From Labia minor (lineage: Eukaryota; Arthropoda; Insecta; Dermaptera; Spongiphoridae): a stretch of 64,000 bases of DNA. Each line of letters begins with the position of its first letter. Within the stretch, counting starts at the first letter, position 1. Below, piece after piece: positions 34,865-47,062 of this stretch. The stretch is from NCBI GenBank assembly GCA_963082975.1, contig OY720346.1:24794720-24858719 (forward strand). The letters run 5' to 3'. The notes under the pieces were generated by a model. The model saw only the letters and a program-made list of their open reading frames with translations, did no database searches and was not told the DNA's origin. A program made the translations under genes and the position numbers.

Positions 34865-35895
34865 ATACTAGGAGAATATCAATGCGGGTTTAGGCCAAAT
34901 CGATCGACTTTAGATCAAATATATAATATTTTAATTATTTGAATTAATATTTTCATTAAGGCAGATATTAGAAAAGAAACGAGAATTCAATGTTTCTGTT
35001 CCCCAACTTTTTATAGACTTTACAAAAGCATATGACTCAGTAGATCGGGAAAAACTTGGGGAGAGGTCAAACGGAATCAAAATAAACAAAAAAATTCAAG
35101 TATTAGGTTACGCAGACGATTTAAATATAATAGGAGATTCGGCAATTGCAATTATAGAGAGTGTAGAAAAATTAATTGAAGCAGGAAAAGTGGTGGGACT
35201 AGAAATTAATAATGCTAAGACAAAGTATTTAGTAACAGAGAGGAATAGTATTAACACACAAAATCTTAATATACAAGATATAGAATTTGAAAATATAGAA
35301 AAATTTAAATATTTAGGTTCTGTGATAACGAATGATAATAATATTCGAGATGAGTTTAAAGCGAGGTTACAATCGGGAAAAGCTTGTTATCATGCAATAA
35401 AGGGGCTTACGCATCAAAATTAAAATAAAAGTTAAAATATATAAAACAATTATTTTATCGGTTGTATTATATGGGTGTGAGGCATGGTCTATGACCTTAG
35501 GTGACGAGAGTAGATTTAGAGTATTTGAGAATAGGATTCTGCGAAGCATTTATGGGCCAAAGAAAGATTAGGTTACCGGCATAACGAGGAATTGCATGAC
35601 CTCTCCAGATATAGTTAGAATTATAAAATCGAGAAGGCTGCGGTGGGCAGGACACGTGGCTAGAATGGGAGAAGATAGAATGGAATGGCAAAAAATATAT
35701 TGGTAGGAAGACCGAGTGGGAAACGTCCTCTTGGAAGACCAAGCAGGGTGGGTGGATAATGTGAGAAAGGATTTGAGAGAGATGGGAGAGGATAGGGACT
35801 GGAAGGTTGTGGCTCAGAATAGGAATACTTGGAGGGGTGTTTCGAGTTCCTTAGTCACAGAGATAGATAGATTTATCCATTTTATTTACTTATTT
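34865..35895 (+). pseudogene. Decayed non-LTR retrotransposon, reverse transcriptase to C-terminus
   Basis: Broken frames give 'GEYQCGFRPNRSTLDQIYN' (about 34868), 'LFIDFTKAYDSVDREKL' (about 35010-35058), 'LGYADDLNIIGDS' (the YADD active site, about 35105-35142), 'GLEINNAKTKYLV', 'KYLGSVITNDNNIRDEFKAR', 'VLYGCEAWSMTLGDESR', 'RILRSIYGPKK', 'RLRWAGHVARM' and 'NRNTWRGVSSSLV'. This is the RT core through the C-terminal conserved region of a LINE. The clade (jockey/CR1/RTE-like) cannot be fixed from this. About 40 codons between palm motifs are deleted, and several frameshifts are present. It is unrelated to the R1 copy at 25590. Confidence 0.8.
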
Positions 35896-36842
35896 AATAA
35901 TATTTAATATTTTAGAATATTTATTATCATTCAACATATGTATTTAACAATATCTTTTAATTTAATTGTAAATAATACAAGTAAATTGAATCACATAAAG
36001 TATTTTTTTTTTATATTTAAAATGAATTTATTTATTTAATTTATATTGTTTATTAATTAATCAATGATAAAATATTTTTGAGATATAAAAGCAATTATTT
36101 CTTCATATAATATAAAAATGAAAGTTGGAATAATCATAAGTTAAAATTACCCTTATTTATTTTGAGCCAAAATTGATTTACATTATCAAAAAAATAAATC
36201 TAAAATTTCTCTCTTATGTCTATTTTTCTGTAAACTATACTCGTCATTATTTAATGCTTTTTTATAGATTAAATATCAAATAAAATTTTGAATTATTTTT
36301 CACAATCATGTATCAATATATTAAAAAGTAAAAATATGATTATTAGTATTTTAAAAAATTACTATCTATTTTAATATCAGGATAAATAGGTATCTTAGTA
36401 AATGCCGGAAATAAATAAAGTATTAATTATATATAAGTATTTAATTTATTTTTATTAATATAGAGAAATGAAAAATAAATATAGTGAATAAAATTTTTAT
36501 TAATATTTACCAAGAAAACCAATAAATGGATAAACATTCAAATAAATTCTAGATAATTTATTTCCAATTAATACTACACTATAAAAATTTTATTTAATTT
36601 GTTCATTAATATTTTATAACCGTTAATAATTTACACAAAATGGCAACTCTCTGGGTTCAAATTTTTAGGGGCGCGGCAATCCTACTTAAGAAAGATTAAA
36701 AACTAATAAAAGAAGTTTAAAAAATATTTAATTAAATATTTGTAAAATGTGAAAGAGTTTCCTTTTGTCTTAACAAGGCCTGATTATTAATTATTATTTT
36801 TTATAATAAGTTTTTGAATATAACGTTCTAGTTCCCACTCTA
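35896..36842. other. AT-rich spacer, nothing recognised
   Basis: No gene or repeat match was found. Confidence 0.5.
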
Positions 36843-36844
36843 TA

Positions 36845-37417
36845 CGAGGGCTGTTCAAAAAAAGACCGAACCTTAGTCTTAAAATATTTATTACAATTTT
36901 ACAAATGTATTCCCCGTTGTTTGCTATGCACCGTTCCCAGCGTTTTTTCCACTGTTCAAATGCTCCTTGGAACTCGTTTTGTGTGATGTTGTTTAGCTGT
37001 GCCAGCGATTTCTCTTAAATTTCTGGTTTAATTTAAGGTGGATTTTAGTTTCGGAAATAGGAAGAAATCCGCTGGGGCCAGATCTGGGGAGTATGGAGGA
37101 TGTGGAAGAACAGCTGTTCCGTTTTCAGCCAAAAATTCGCGAACTAACAGAGACGCGTGACTTGGCGCGTTGTCGTGGTGAAAAATCCAGTTTTTGTTTG
37201 TCCATAGTTCAGTCATCCTTATGGGCCTTCTGAAGCAATGCCCACGTTTCAGAAAAAGATTTACCGATGTTCACTAAATTGGTTCTCACTGCCAACTGAT
37301 CCATCGCTGTGATGCGCGCGACGGCACGTTTTGTTTCTAAAGAATGCGGCTAGGCTAGCAAATTATAACGCGTTTCGTAGTATTTTAAAAAGTTCGGTCT
37401 TTTTTGAACAGCCCTCG
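36845..37417 (-). mobile_element. Internally deleted mariner element with intact ends
   Basis: The 573-bp element is flanked by the mariner TA duplication (36843-36844 and 37418-37419). Terminal inverted repeats start CGAGGGCTGTTCAAAAAA and are nearly perfect. On the minus strand 37028-37216 keeps the second and third catalytic Asp boxes of the transposase, 'IFHHDNAPSH' and 'PYSPDLAPADFFLFPKLK'. The DNA-binding domain and first Asp are deleted: the region just inside the 5' end joins to the segment before the second box. It is non-autonomous, but with ends a related transposase might still use. Confidence 0.88.
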
Positions 37418-37419
37418 TA

Positions 37420-39097
37420 TATATATCGTATATATATATATATATATATATTATATTTCTGATTGATCTATCATAAATATGAATATTTGAAAATTAATCT
37501 TCCTTATTTCAAGGGCAGAGCATACAATCTCCTTAATTATTTCGTGAAAATTATTATTTAATTGATATTTAACTTATATATATTAAATAGAAATCAAAAT
37601 AATAAGTGAATTGTTAGTGAATATATTATTAGAAAAGTAATTTTTTTCGAATTAAATATTTCATGGTCAATTTTAAAAAACATCAGGTTAATAGGAAATG
37701 AAATTTCATGACCTTATTCAACAGAAAAAAATTGAATTTGTAAAATAAATAAATTAAATATATGTAGGTATTTAGGAAAGGATTTATTACCAAATAAAGA
37801 TGCTTGTAGTCATTTTTTAAAAAGATAAAACTAAGTAACTTTCATTAATAATTTTTTTTTTCATGTTATTTTTGACTATAAGTAGTAATCTTTATGAAGT
37901 TAGAAATTTATTATTTGCAGGTAAATTACCTATTACTCAATTATTTGAAAATATAATTTATTTAAAAAAAATAATTATTATATATTAAAAATTTAGTTAT
38001 CTTAATTTTTTTTTATTATGATTATATCCTTATAATCTTATTATTATTATAGGATTTCCTCAGTTAATCAAAATATATAATTATACAAAAATATATTTAT
38101 TTTTTTTAAATAATAAAATATTTGGTAATTAATATTTTTATTTATATTTAAATATATTTAAAAAATCTCTGTTTCCTGTTGCATTTTATAATAAATTTTT
38201 AAATTAATTGTTTTATATCAACCTTAGGATAGTTTTATAGGTAAAAGTTGAAATACAAATATATATTGAAAAGCATAATTTTAGTGTTAATCTTTAGATT
38301 TTTAATTATCTTTGTAGGTATTATTAGGGGTATATTTCATCTTACTCTCTATGTTTAGTGGAAATTTTCTTTTATTACATAATCATTTACAAGTTCATTC
38401 ATGTGATTATTTAATAATAAATAATAAATATATAAAAATAAGGGAAAATTTTAAGATTTAATTTAAATTATCGTTTGTTTTATTCTATCTGTACATTATA
38501 TATATATAGAATTTTTTTTATGTAAAATCAATATCAATGAAATTTTGAAATAAATAGAAAAAAAAAATTAAATTAATATATTAAAACATTTTTTATCTCA
38601 TTATTTTATCAGAAAATCTATTATAGATATCAGTTTTTGTTTGATTCATAATCTTCTATTTATTTATTTAACTATGCTTGATCTTAATCAAATTTATCGA
38701 AAGTTGTAGACCAATTTTTATTTAAATACTTAAATAATATTTTTCTTTTATATTCAATATTTTAAATGATTATAAAAATTTTGAATAAGAGAAAATATTA
38801 TTAAATAGCAGTTGATTGGAAATGAATTTAATTAATTATGCATTATTTCATTTTCTCTAAACTTCTTGCCCCCTATGTAACTTGTACCTAATTTTCTGTC
38901 ATAAGATTCAAGTTTAATTTTATATCGGTTATTCTATTTTTAAGAAAATTCAAATTTTTTTAAATATCAAAATCATATAATATGATGCTACTAAATATAT
39001 ATATATATATGTATATTATCTATACTACCTATACTCACCTATAATATAGCTAAGCGTAAAGAAATAAAAGCTGACTGAATTTTTGGTAATTTTTACG
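37420..39097. other. AT-rich spacer with a stray 35-bp copy of the next element's interior
   Basis: 38860-38894 is identical to 39153-39187, inside the hAT to the right (begins ACTTCTTGCCCCCTATG). A (TA)n run lies at about 37428-37450. No gene was seen. Confidence 0.5.
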
Positions 39098-39105
39098 ATT
39101 TAGAG

Positions 39106-39942
39106 CAGTGTTTCCCAACCTTTTTTATGCCATGCCCCACCTACTTGCCCCAACTTCTTGCCCCCTATGTAACTTGTACCTAATTTTTAATATTAAAAAA
39201 TTGAATTGTTCAATTAGGAAACTTAAATTATAGATTTTAGGAAGAAATCACTAGGAAATTGTTAAGGAAACACAGTAAGTAAATAATCAAAACATATAAT
39301 GAAAAACTAAAATTAAAATTTGAAATAATTTTAATAAAGATTTTCCTATAATAATTATTATTTTAATTTAGTGAGATGCTTGCGCTTCATGCTTGCTGCA
39401 CAGAGATTTTATGTTAGGTTCCAATTTGGTTAGCTTCGGCCTCAAGTCTCCCCGTTCTGTTATTTCCAAACGATTCTTGTTTTTGCCAGTAAACCATTTA
39501 CAGCAGTTCTTTAAATCAGAGGTTGCCAAAGTGGTGGTCCGTGGACCACTAGTGGTCCGCGAGAAAATTTCGCTGGTCCGCAGGAAAATGTGGAATATAC
39601 TTACTCATCATGTTAAGTTATGTTTTAAGATGCATTAAAACATGATTCAATTCATAACAATACGTGATAATAGTTTCATTTTATTAACTAGGTACATTTT
39701 ATGTGTTCTTTGATTACAATTTTTATTTATAAATATATTTAACACTTAAAAAATTCTATTAGTGGTCCGCGGGATTTAAATTATGAATTAACTGGTCCGT
39801 GGTGTCAAAAAGTTTGGCGACCGCTGCTTTAAATGACCCACAGCAAAAGGGTTAAACTCGAATCGAGTCCATATTCGATATGTCCCCCTTTACAATCAAA
39901 TTGCCCCTCTGGGTTGCGTGGGCACCACGTTGGGAAACACGG
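39106..39942. mobile_element. hAT-type non-autonomous element, host of a nested hAT
   Basis: The ends are CAGTGTTTCCCAACC (left) and CGTTGGGAAACACGG (right). They are flanked by 8-bp ATTTAGAG (39098-39105) and ATTTAAAG (39943-39950), one mismatch. The interior is partly GC-rich near the ends ('GCCCCACCTACTTGCCCC', 'GGGTTGCGTGGGCACC'). No transposase is present. A second hAT is inserted at 39517-39826. Confidence 0.78.
39517..39826. mobile_element. 310-bp hAT MITE nested in another hAT
   Basis: The terminal inverted repeats are CAGAGGTTGCCAAAGT and AGTTTGGCGACCGCTG, with perfect 8-bp duplications CTTTAAAT at 39509-39516 and 39827-39834. GGTCCG-containing repeats lie inside both ends. A frame at 39393-39638 crossing the junction is a by-product, not a gene. 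Confidence 0.85.
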
Positions 39943-39950
39943 ATTTAAAG

Positions 39951-40977
39951 TCTCAAACACATTACTACATTAGTAGCTAGCTAACCAATCAATTCCTATC
40001 TTTTCATAATTCATTCATATCCGATTTTCTTTATTTTTTTTTTTTTACTTTTTATTTACTTTTCTTCATCATAGTAGAATATTCCCCAGTATTGAAAACA
40101 AATAAAGAATCTACATAAATATGTAAATAAAATTAAATGAAATTGATGAAAATGATTTTTTTTTTATAAATTATATGCTTCTTAAAAGAGAAAAACCATG
40201 AAAAAATATATACAGTTTCCGGAATGACATTCTATTTTATTGAAATAACAAGGTTGTAAATATTTGATAGTGATCAATTTAATTAAATTGTTTTGTGATA
40301 ATTAATAATATTGATAAATCAGTAAATAAATCTAATAATAGAACCGGAATGAATATCCAAAAATTTCGAGGTATAATTTACAATAATGAATATCCAATAT
40401 TCTATGACTCTACATCATTTTTTTATCGACCTAATAATAAGAATACAACACAATACTATATATTAACTTACATTTTTTATTAGATTATTAATGAATATAA
40501 TTTTAATTAATGTTTACTTGACTCTGATCATTTAGTAATTACCTTAAAATTAACAATTCTTTATTATTATTTTTCAATTAATTTATTCATCAAATAAGTA
40601 AATTTATAATAATAATGATAATAATAATAATAATAATAATAATTATATCGATTTTAATAATGAGCTCGAAAGATGTTATTCACTCACTTCTCAATTACCT
40701 TTCCTTTTTTTTCATTTTTTTTTATTTTTTTGTTCACTTAGCAAATATTGCAATGTTGGAACAAACATGCCGAAAGACAAATAATGAAGCGGTTCAATCT
40801 TTTATCGTGACTTGTTTGGCCAAGAGAGATGAATAACATGCCGTAATATTGTGGAGAGTATTAGAATGAGCGCAAGGACGTCGCCCCTACCCGAGGGCGA
40901 GATCACCCACCCACACCGGCAAATTAAACATCCAATTTTACATTGATAATTGAATAAAATAAGGAAATTTTTAAGAA

Positions 40978-41019
<42 letters not shown>

Positions 41020-41489
41020 TAACCTAAAAACAAGTTTAAATTTAATTTAAATGTCATATTAGCTGCATATATCTATAAAACAGTAAATTATTAGAAAATG
41101 TTTATATATATGTATATATATATATATATATATATTGATAATTTAAAAAAAATATTAAAAAAAGTATAATAATAATAAATATATAATTAAATTTATTTAT
41201 TAATACAAATGAATTTATAAATTATAAATCATTATAATTATAATATTATATTTTATAATTTATAAATAAATTATCTTTTTATTTATATAAAAAAAGATTT
41301 TTATCTGTCCATTGTTTAGAATTTAACAATTTTTGAGTATCTATGTCTGCTCGGAAAATTGTGACGTAATAGACTGAAAATCGGCTGAATTGATTACTAT
41401 GAAATTATATATCACAATATTCTTATATACCTTTATAACAGCAGAAATTAATTTTTAAAAATTTATATAATACTCCATGTTGTTCATTC
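39951..41489. other. AT-rich spacer with microsatellites and one small unrecognised frame
   Basis: There is an (ATA)n run at about 40611-40641, (TA)n plus (ATA)n at 40979-41020, and (TA)n at 41103-41136. A 58-codon frame from the ATG at about 40661 ends 'ANIAMLEQTCRKTNNEAV...'. This tail is compositionally protein-like but unrecognised. A GC-rich patch follows at 40870-40925. Confidence 0.4.
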
Positions 41490-41790
41490 GGAGTCTCTCG
41501 TGGTTCAGTCGATTCATTTCCGACAATGAATATGAAATTAATAATTCTAGCAATTCACACGGATAGAATTATTATAATATTTAAATTTTTATTTTAATTT
41601 CAAATATTAAAAAATCATTTCAATTATATAATTTATTCTATAAATTCACATTTAATTCATTTAATAATATATTTAGATCATATTTATATTAGATAAATTA
41701 GGTACCTTATGAAACTTGGATAGGTAAATGAATTGGACTGGGATTGGATTCAACTATAGGTTTTTTCTAATGTTAGGAGAATATCAATTA
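41490..41790 (+). repeat. Repeat family F, copy F1
   Basis: Landmarks are 'CGACAATGAATA', 'TTCACATTTAATT.ATTTAAT', 'TTTAGATCA.ATTTATATTAGA' and 'TTTTCTAATGTTAGGAGAAT'. The first two recur at 55090-55280 and the last two at 44370-44462. A short version of the first also occurs at about 8672-8690. Class unknown. Confidence 0.5.
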
Positions 41791-42019
41791 ATTAATTAAA
41801 TTGGACAACATTATATCAAATTTAATCTCGTTAAGAACATTCAATATTTCTGTACACCAATTATTATGACACACGAGTTTAAAATAAATCGTATTTAAAT
41901 TAAAAAAAAATAAATATTTGAATTTATTTAAATTTTGTATAGTTGTGGGGAAACCAAATATGTTAATAAAGTTAGTTTTAGTTGTATAAATCAAATAAAT
42001 GGAAACATATTACATACAG

Positions 42020-42122
42020 ACTTTCAACCAAATAGTAATGCGTATTACTTCGGGGGTACAGGGGGCAGAGCACCCTGTCTAGGTGCCAATAACGCTGAAG
42101 TTGTTCTGAGCAGCTAGTTTCA
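42020..42122 (-). repeat. Repeat family E, copy E2
   Basis: It is the inverted copy of 10927-11015: ...CAACCAAATAGTAATG, TCGGGGGTACAGGGGGCAGA, GTCTAGGTGCC, AAGTTGTTCTGAGCAGCTAG. Several substitutions separate the two copies. Confidence 0.55.
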
Positions 42123-42324
42123 TCTTAAAAAAAGATTAAATTACATTTAATTAAATTGAATTGGAGTTATTTTACTATGTTGCTGGTTTAAATGAACCTT
42201 TTAAAGCCAACATTTAATACCATTCACAGTGACAGACCTCCTTCCTTTGACTAATATAATTATTTTATTAAAAATCTAAATTATATATCTATATTAAAAT
42301 TTTGATTTAAAACAAATTTATCTC

Positions 42325-43137
42325 AGTAAGGGTAGACAGTGGCGTGATCTATTATGTTGGGGGGGAGCCTTTTCCAATCGTCAAAGCACTTCTGAAATGC
42401 GCTTTTCGGTATGGCCATCAGCTCATTCTTCGATTCCAACTTTATCTCATCAATTGTAGCAAAACGCTTTCCTTTCATTGGTCTCTTCAGTTTTGGGAAT
42501 AGGAAAAAGTCGCAGGGAGCCAAATCTGGTGATTACGGTGGTTGAGACATGACATACGGTATGGCCAAAAAAATCACGAACAAGCAATGATGTGTGCATT
42601 ATCGTGATACAGAATCCATGATTTGTTTTTCCACAATTCGGATTATTTGAGCTGTATTGCTTCACGCAAACGTGGCATAACTTCCTTGTAATATTCCTTA
42701 TTAACAGTACGATCTGTTGGCAAGAATTCATGATGCACCACGCCATTGTAATTGAAGAAAACAGTTAGCAAAACCTTCACATTTGATCGAACTTAGCGTG
42801 CTCTTTTCACCACTTATAAACATTTGTTTGAGACAAAGTAGACTCGCCCAAATGCCTTTTTAAAGCAAAATGTAATACAGATTCTTTGATCCATTTATTT
42901 AAGTAAAAAATCGAAGAACTCACAAAAACGTGACCAACTTTTTCAGTTGTCAAAAACAAACTATTAATGCAAATCATTCCATGTTCAAATGGTTGTGCAA
43001 AATATTTTGCACACGTTCAGCTGACATCGTACAGGTTTCAGGTATCTTGAATGTTGAAAAATAAAGCAAAAAAAAAAATTTAAAAACATCGTTTTTCTTG
43101 GTCAGGCCAGAAACTTTTCACCCCACCCTCGTATAAT
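42325..43137 (-). pseudogene. Decayed mariner element, 3' end missing
   Basis: Minus strand, from a terminal repeat beginning CGAGGGTGGGGTGAAAAGTT next to TA at about 43134. A transposase follows with 'TVFFNYNGVVHHEFLP' (first catalytic box, Asp replaced by Asn), 'NKEYYKEVMPRLREA', 'SWILYHDNAHTSLLVRDF' (second Asp), a frameshift, 'PDLAPCDFFLFPKLKRPM' (third catalytic position, D34D type), 'GKRFATIDEIK' and 'AIPKSAFQKCFDDWKR'. It breaks off before the second terminal repeat. The ends differ from those of the mariner at 36845, so two mariner lineages are present. Upstream of the first box the N-terminal DNA-binding domain is eroded. Confidence 0.85.
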
Positions 43138-44369
43138 TCTAAATAATTCAAAATAGTTATTATTAAATTACTATATGAACAGATCAATGTTTTTTATAAG
43201 ACTATTTCTTCGAAATATACCTTTTCTAATTTCGATCCGAAATTCTTTTAACCGGAAATTCCATTAAATGGTTCAACCTTGAAAAATATAGATTACCGAT
43301 TTCTTTATTTAATATATGATTTAAAATTCAGTAAATAAATTAAAATATTTTCTGGATATTTACGCATATATTCTATGACAGATTTTCATCATTGACAATG
43401 TCACTTCAATGATTTTAATTTTTAATTAAAAAATTCGATCAATCCTATGAATATGGAAATCCAAAGAAATGCAAAACCGTTTATATGGGTAATCAATGAT
43501 TCACTGAATAAGCTTTAAAGGTGAAGGCTTAATAGGTTCATTTCTTCTTTGAATTTTTCATCCCACTCTTTTAATTTAAAGTTTTTTTTATTATTTATAG
43601 TAATAAATTTATACTTTTTACTTTTATTCATCTGTCTATGTAAATGAATAACCACATTTTATGATGATAAAGTTTTCTATTCTATATAAAGTGAAAAATT
43701 AAAATAAATAATTCTCTATCTTGTAAAATTAGTTTAACTAAATAATAAGTATATAAATTATAATTGTTTCGTTAAAATTAACATTTAATAAAGGAAAATT
43801 TTGAAATATTTTATATGATAAATAAATATAAAAAAAAATTTAAATTATTGAATTACAAAAATCCTTAGGATATTATAAATCAAAAGAAAATATTTTAAAG
43901 TTACCAATGAAGAACTTTAATATTTAAATTTAGCATGCAAAAACACGAAAAAACTAAAAATAATTAATAATTTCTTGTTTTTTTTTAATGTGGCTTTTTA
44001 TTATTATTTCTTCTCTTCAATAGGTTTAAATAACATTTAATAATATTGTAAATATGTTTAAATAGCATTGTATTTGTTAATTCATATAAATGTATTTTAA
44101 TATATTTTTATTTAATTATTTGATTCGTATTTGAGTTATTAAAAATGCAAAAGTTTGAATATAAGAAAAACTTCTATTATGTAAATTAATTAAATAATTT
44201 CAACGAATATAAATTAATTTTTAATTATCAAATTATATATGACTACGAGGAATGAATTCATATTAATTTCGTCACTTTCATGTATCTATCCGGGCAAATC
44301 GAATCAAAAGAAAATATGATCCCCCCTGTATGTCTAAATATATTTTTAAACGTTTTATTTTAGTTTAAT
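43138..44369. other. AT-rich spacer, nothing recognised
   Basis: No gene, repeat match or RNA-like structure was seen. Confidence 0.5.
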
Positions 44370-44462
44370 ATTTAATAAAAATATTTAGATCACATTTATA
44401 TTAGAGAAATTAGGTGCCTCATGAAACTTGGATGGGATAGGTTTTTCTAATGTTAGGAGAAT
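44370..44462 (+). repeat. Repeat family F, copy F2 (partial)
   Basis: It shares 'TTTAGATCACATTTATATTA', 'ATGAAACTTGGAT' and 'TTTTTCTAATGTTAGGAGAA' with 41670-41785. About 30 bp between the last two blocks are absent here. Confidence 0.5.
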
Positions 44463-44653
44463 GTCTCTCATTTTTCGTGACATATTTACAAGTTTTTTAA
44501 AAAAACAATATTAGAAAGAAATAAAAACTAAAAATTAAATAACACTTTATATGAAAAGTAATTTTTATAAAATATTTATAATTTTTTTTTTTTTTTGGAT
44601 TTATAGGATATATATATATTTATATTTTAAATAAATATTATATCTAAATTAAA

Positions 44654-44945
44654 TTAAATAATATATATAATAATAGATATAGGATAAAATTTGGGTTGTT
44701 TAATTTCTCTTTCATTTGAAAATTTCAAACGCTTGTCTTTCTTGGAGATATAAATTCCGCAGTATGAATTAAATCTAATTAATAGTTTATTAACATTCCA
44801 CCTACATTCCTGGAGTGAGTTGAGATCGTCTGCATAAATAGCAACGCAACGAGAACATTGATATACATAATGAACATTTCCCTTGAATTTTCTCATATAT
44901 AAACTTAGAAATGGATTGAATGGCACTCAGCCATGTTTGCACATT
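44654..44945 (-). pseudogene. LINE reverse transcriptase fragment with YADD box
   Basis: The minus-strand frame reads 'PFNPFLSLYMRKFKG', 'CVAIYADDLNSLQECR', a spacer, and 'FNSYCGIYISKKDKRLKFS'. 'LSPFLFxLYM...YADDL...GxxISxxKT' is the RT palm region of a LINE around the catalytic Asp-Asp. Only about 90 codons survive and flanking frames are closed. It is a third LINE copy, distinct from those at 25590 and 34865. Confidence 0.6.
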
Positions 44946-45040
44946 CATCTTCAACTTTGGCAAATATTTGCACTTATGGAAATTTTCCGATATAATATCT
45001 TAATTAAAATTAGTCTTAGTTTGTTTTAATAAGTGTTTTT

Positions 45041-45500
45041 GAAGTGAAACTTCTTTAGCGGCGTCCTGACATTTGGTTGAGAATGGAGAGTGAATTGAAA
45101 AATTGAAATTTCGTAACGCGTTACGAAACGCAAGAGAGAAAAAAGATATAGATATAACGAGTGAGAATGAGATAGCCTCTATCTCCGACTCTCTTTTGTG
45201 CGGTGTTTCGTTTTTGAGAGAGAGGCTATCTGGGTCTTTCTTTTGTCCGGTCTTTCGTCTTTGAGAAAGAGGCTATCTGCCTCTTCGTTTTGTGCTGTCT
45301 TTCGTTCTACTACGCTCTCGCTAGGTCCAAAGTCCACGGCGCGCATGCGCGGTAGTACGTTGACGCGGAATAATATTTCTCAGCTTCTACTGGGTCAAAG
45401 AATAAAAATTAGTATGACTTATGATCAAAAGAGGGCGAGATCTCCACCTTGTCCAGTAGATATCGCAATTAAATACAATTTGAATTTAAATATATATTAA
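45041..45500 (+). promoter_or_regulatory. GC-richer 5' region of the 3.1-kb element: palindrome, subrepeats, short ORF
   Basis: A perfect 20-bp palindrome TTTCGTAACGCGTTACGAAA lies at 45109-45128. Three diverged units of about 50 bp follow, each with 'GAGGCTATCT' or its inverse plus 'TTTCGTTTTTGAGA'-like sequence (45168-45310). A 28-codon frame from the ATG at 45414 begins MTYDQKRARSPPCPVD. This could be the promoter and the surviving first codons of the autonomous element's protein. The function is inferred from position only. Confidence 0.4.
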
Positions 45501-45679
45501 TTTCAAAATTTGCCTAAACATTTATAAAAATAAATATACATATGAAATTTGTTATTTTTTTTTAATATTAAAAAATATTTAATTTGAGATTAATTATATG
45601 TAAAAAGATCAACTATCAAATAGATTCAAACTTTTATTTTCTTTGATTAGATTATAATTAAATATTATTTATATTATTT

Positions 45680-46081
45680 AAAAATTATTATTAAATTTAA
45701 TTAATTATAAATTATAAATAATAAATAATAAATATTAAACCAGCGCATGTTTGGCTTTTTGTTGATGGCACCACGTCACGTGTTGGCGCGTGAGATTTGC
45801 AGTGTTAAAAAATTAATTCTGGTAATTTCAGCTAATCAATCAAGCTGAAATTCTATATATAGCAGTTTTATACAATTATTAATCATGTGAAAAATTATCA
45901 AACATATATCTTTATTTTTACGGTCACTTTAGAGGAAAAAAAATCAAAACGTTGTAGGTAATGACCCTCTTCCGGTTGAGCTACATTTCTCAAAAGTTGA
46001 TAGAAAACTATGAATTTTGAATAATGTCCATGTACCAAATTTCATCATTCTAGCTCAAACCGTTTTTGCGTAATCTTGCCT

Positions 46082-46135
<54 letters not shown>

Positions 46136-46264
46136 ACACACACAGACATTTTTCTCAACCTTAGTGAAAATGATTCAGGAACCTTCAAAAAGTATAAAAA
46201 CATCAAAATCTCAACATCGAAAATTTTCGTGATCGCAATACTATCTCTGGCGAGATAGTAAAAA
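45680..46264 (-). mobile_element. Family A element inside the 3.1-kb element (copy A5), hairpin end missing
   Basis: The T-run end is complete, with hairpin ACTATCTC-TGGC-GAGATAGT (about 46242-46261). Inside are a long (CA)n run (46086-46143), the core, the TATA-like block, the TTTCAGC stem and CACGTCACGTG. The closing GGAGTGTCTCC hairpin and its inner ACTATCTCGC are absent. The AT-rich arm simply fades at about 45680. Confidence 0.75.
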
Positions 46265-46630
46265 ATGATTCATTATTATTGGATTTGGCTGGTAATATTA
46301 ATACCTGAGACACCGAGCTCGCTCTACCCTTTAAAAAATATTGATATACAATTCTTTAATTATTTATTACAATTATTAAATGTATTAAATAATATTTTAT
46401 TGAAAAAATATTAAAAATTATAAAACTATCTAAAACTTAATTAATAAAAGAACAATGAATAAATAAATCACGAAAATAGATAAAAAAAAAATGCACGCGG
46501 CGAGTTTCGATCCTTCGAACTCGGGGAGTAAAAACAATTGTTCTTACTGCTGGTCTATGATATTTTGATAATTACAAAGATATTTTTACCATCTTTCAAA
46601 GACATTTATTTGTTTTGTTGTTTTTTTTTG

Positions 46631-47062
46631 AGAGAGATTAATAAATATATATATATTTTATTAAAAATAAATATTTTTAATTTTATTTCGAAATTAAATA
46701 ATGAATTTTAAAATATTTTAAATATAAAAAAATGTTAATACAATATCATTTAAAAAAAAGCGGGATTAATAAATATATATATATATTTTATTAAAAATAA
46801 ATATTTTTAATTTTATTTCGAAATTAAATAATAAATTTTAAAATATTTTAAATATAAAATTTCGAAATTAAATAATGAATTTTAAAATATTTTAAATATA
46901 AAAAAATGTTAATACAATATCATTTAAAAAAAAAGCGGGATTAATAAATATATATATATATTTTATTAAAAATAAATATTTTTAATTTTATTTCGAAATT
47001 AAATTATAAATTTTAAAATATTTTAAATATAAAAAAAATATTAATACAAAATTAAAAAAAGG
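46631..47062. repeat. AT-rich tandem units of about 130 bp
   Basis: Three units start with (G)GGATTAATAAATATATA at about 46635, 46763 and 46939. The middle one carries an extra internal duplication of about 45 bp. The last runs into GGCGGGAGTAAAATTT. Confidence 0.65.

Noticed and set aside
46076..46258. His-Thr repeat frame (and 51605-51793)
   Set aside because: It is a translation of the (CA)n microsatellite of family A.
46494..46525. tRNA-like 'GAGTTTCGATCCTTCGAACTCGG' (also at 52030)
   Set aside because: It is a simple hairpin inside the 3.1-kb element. No cloverleaf can be built, and a tRNA-derived SINE head is possible but not supported.
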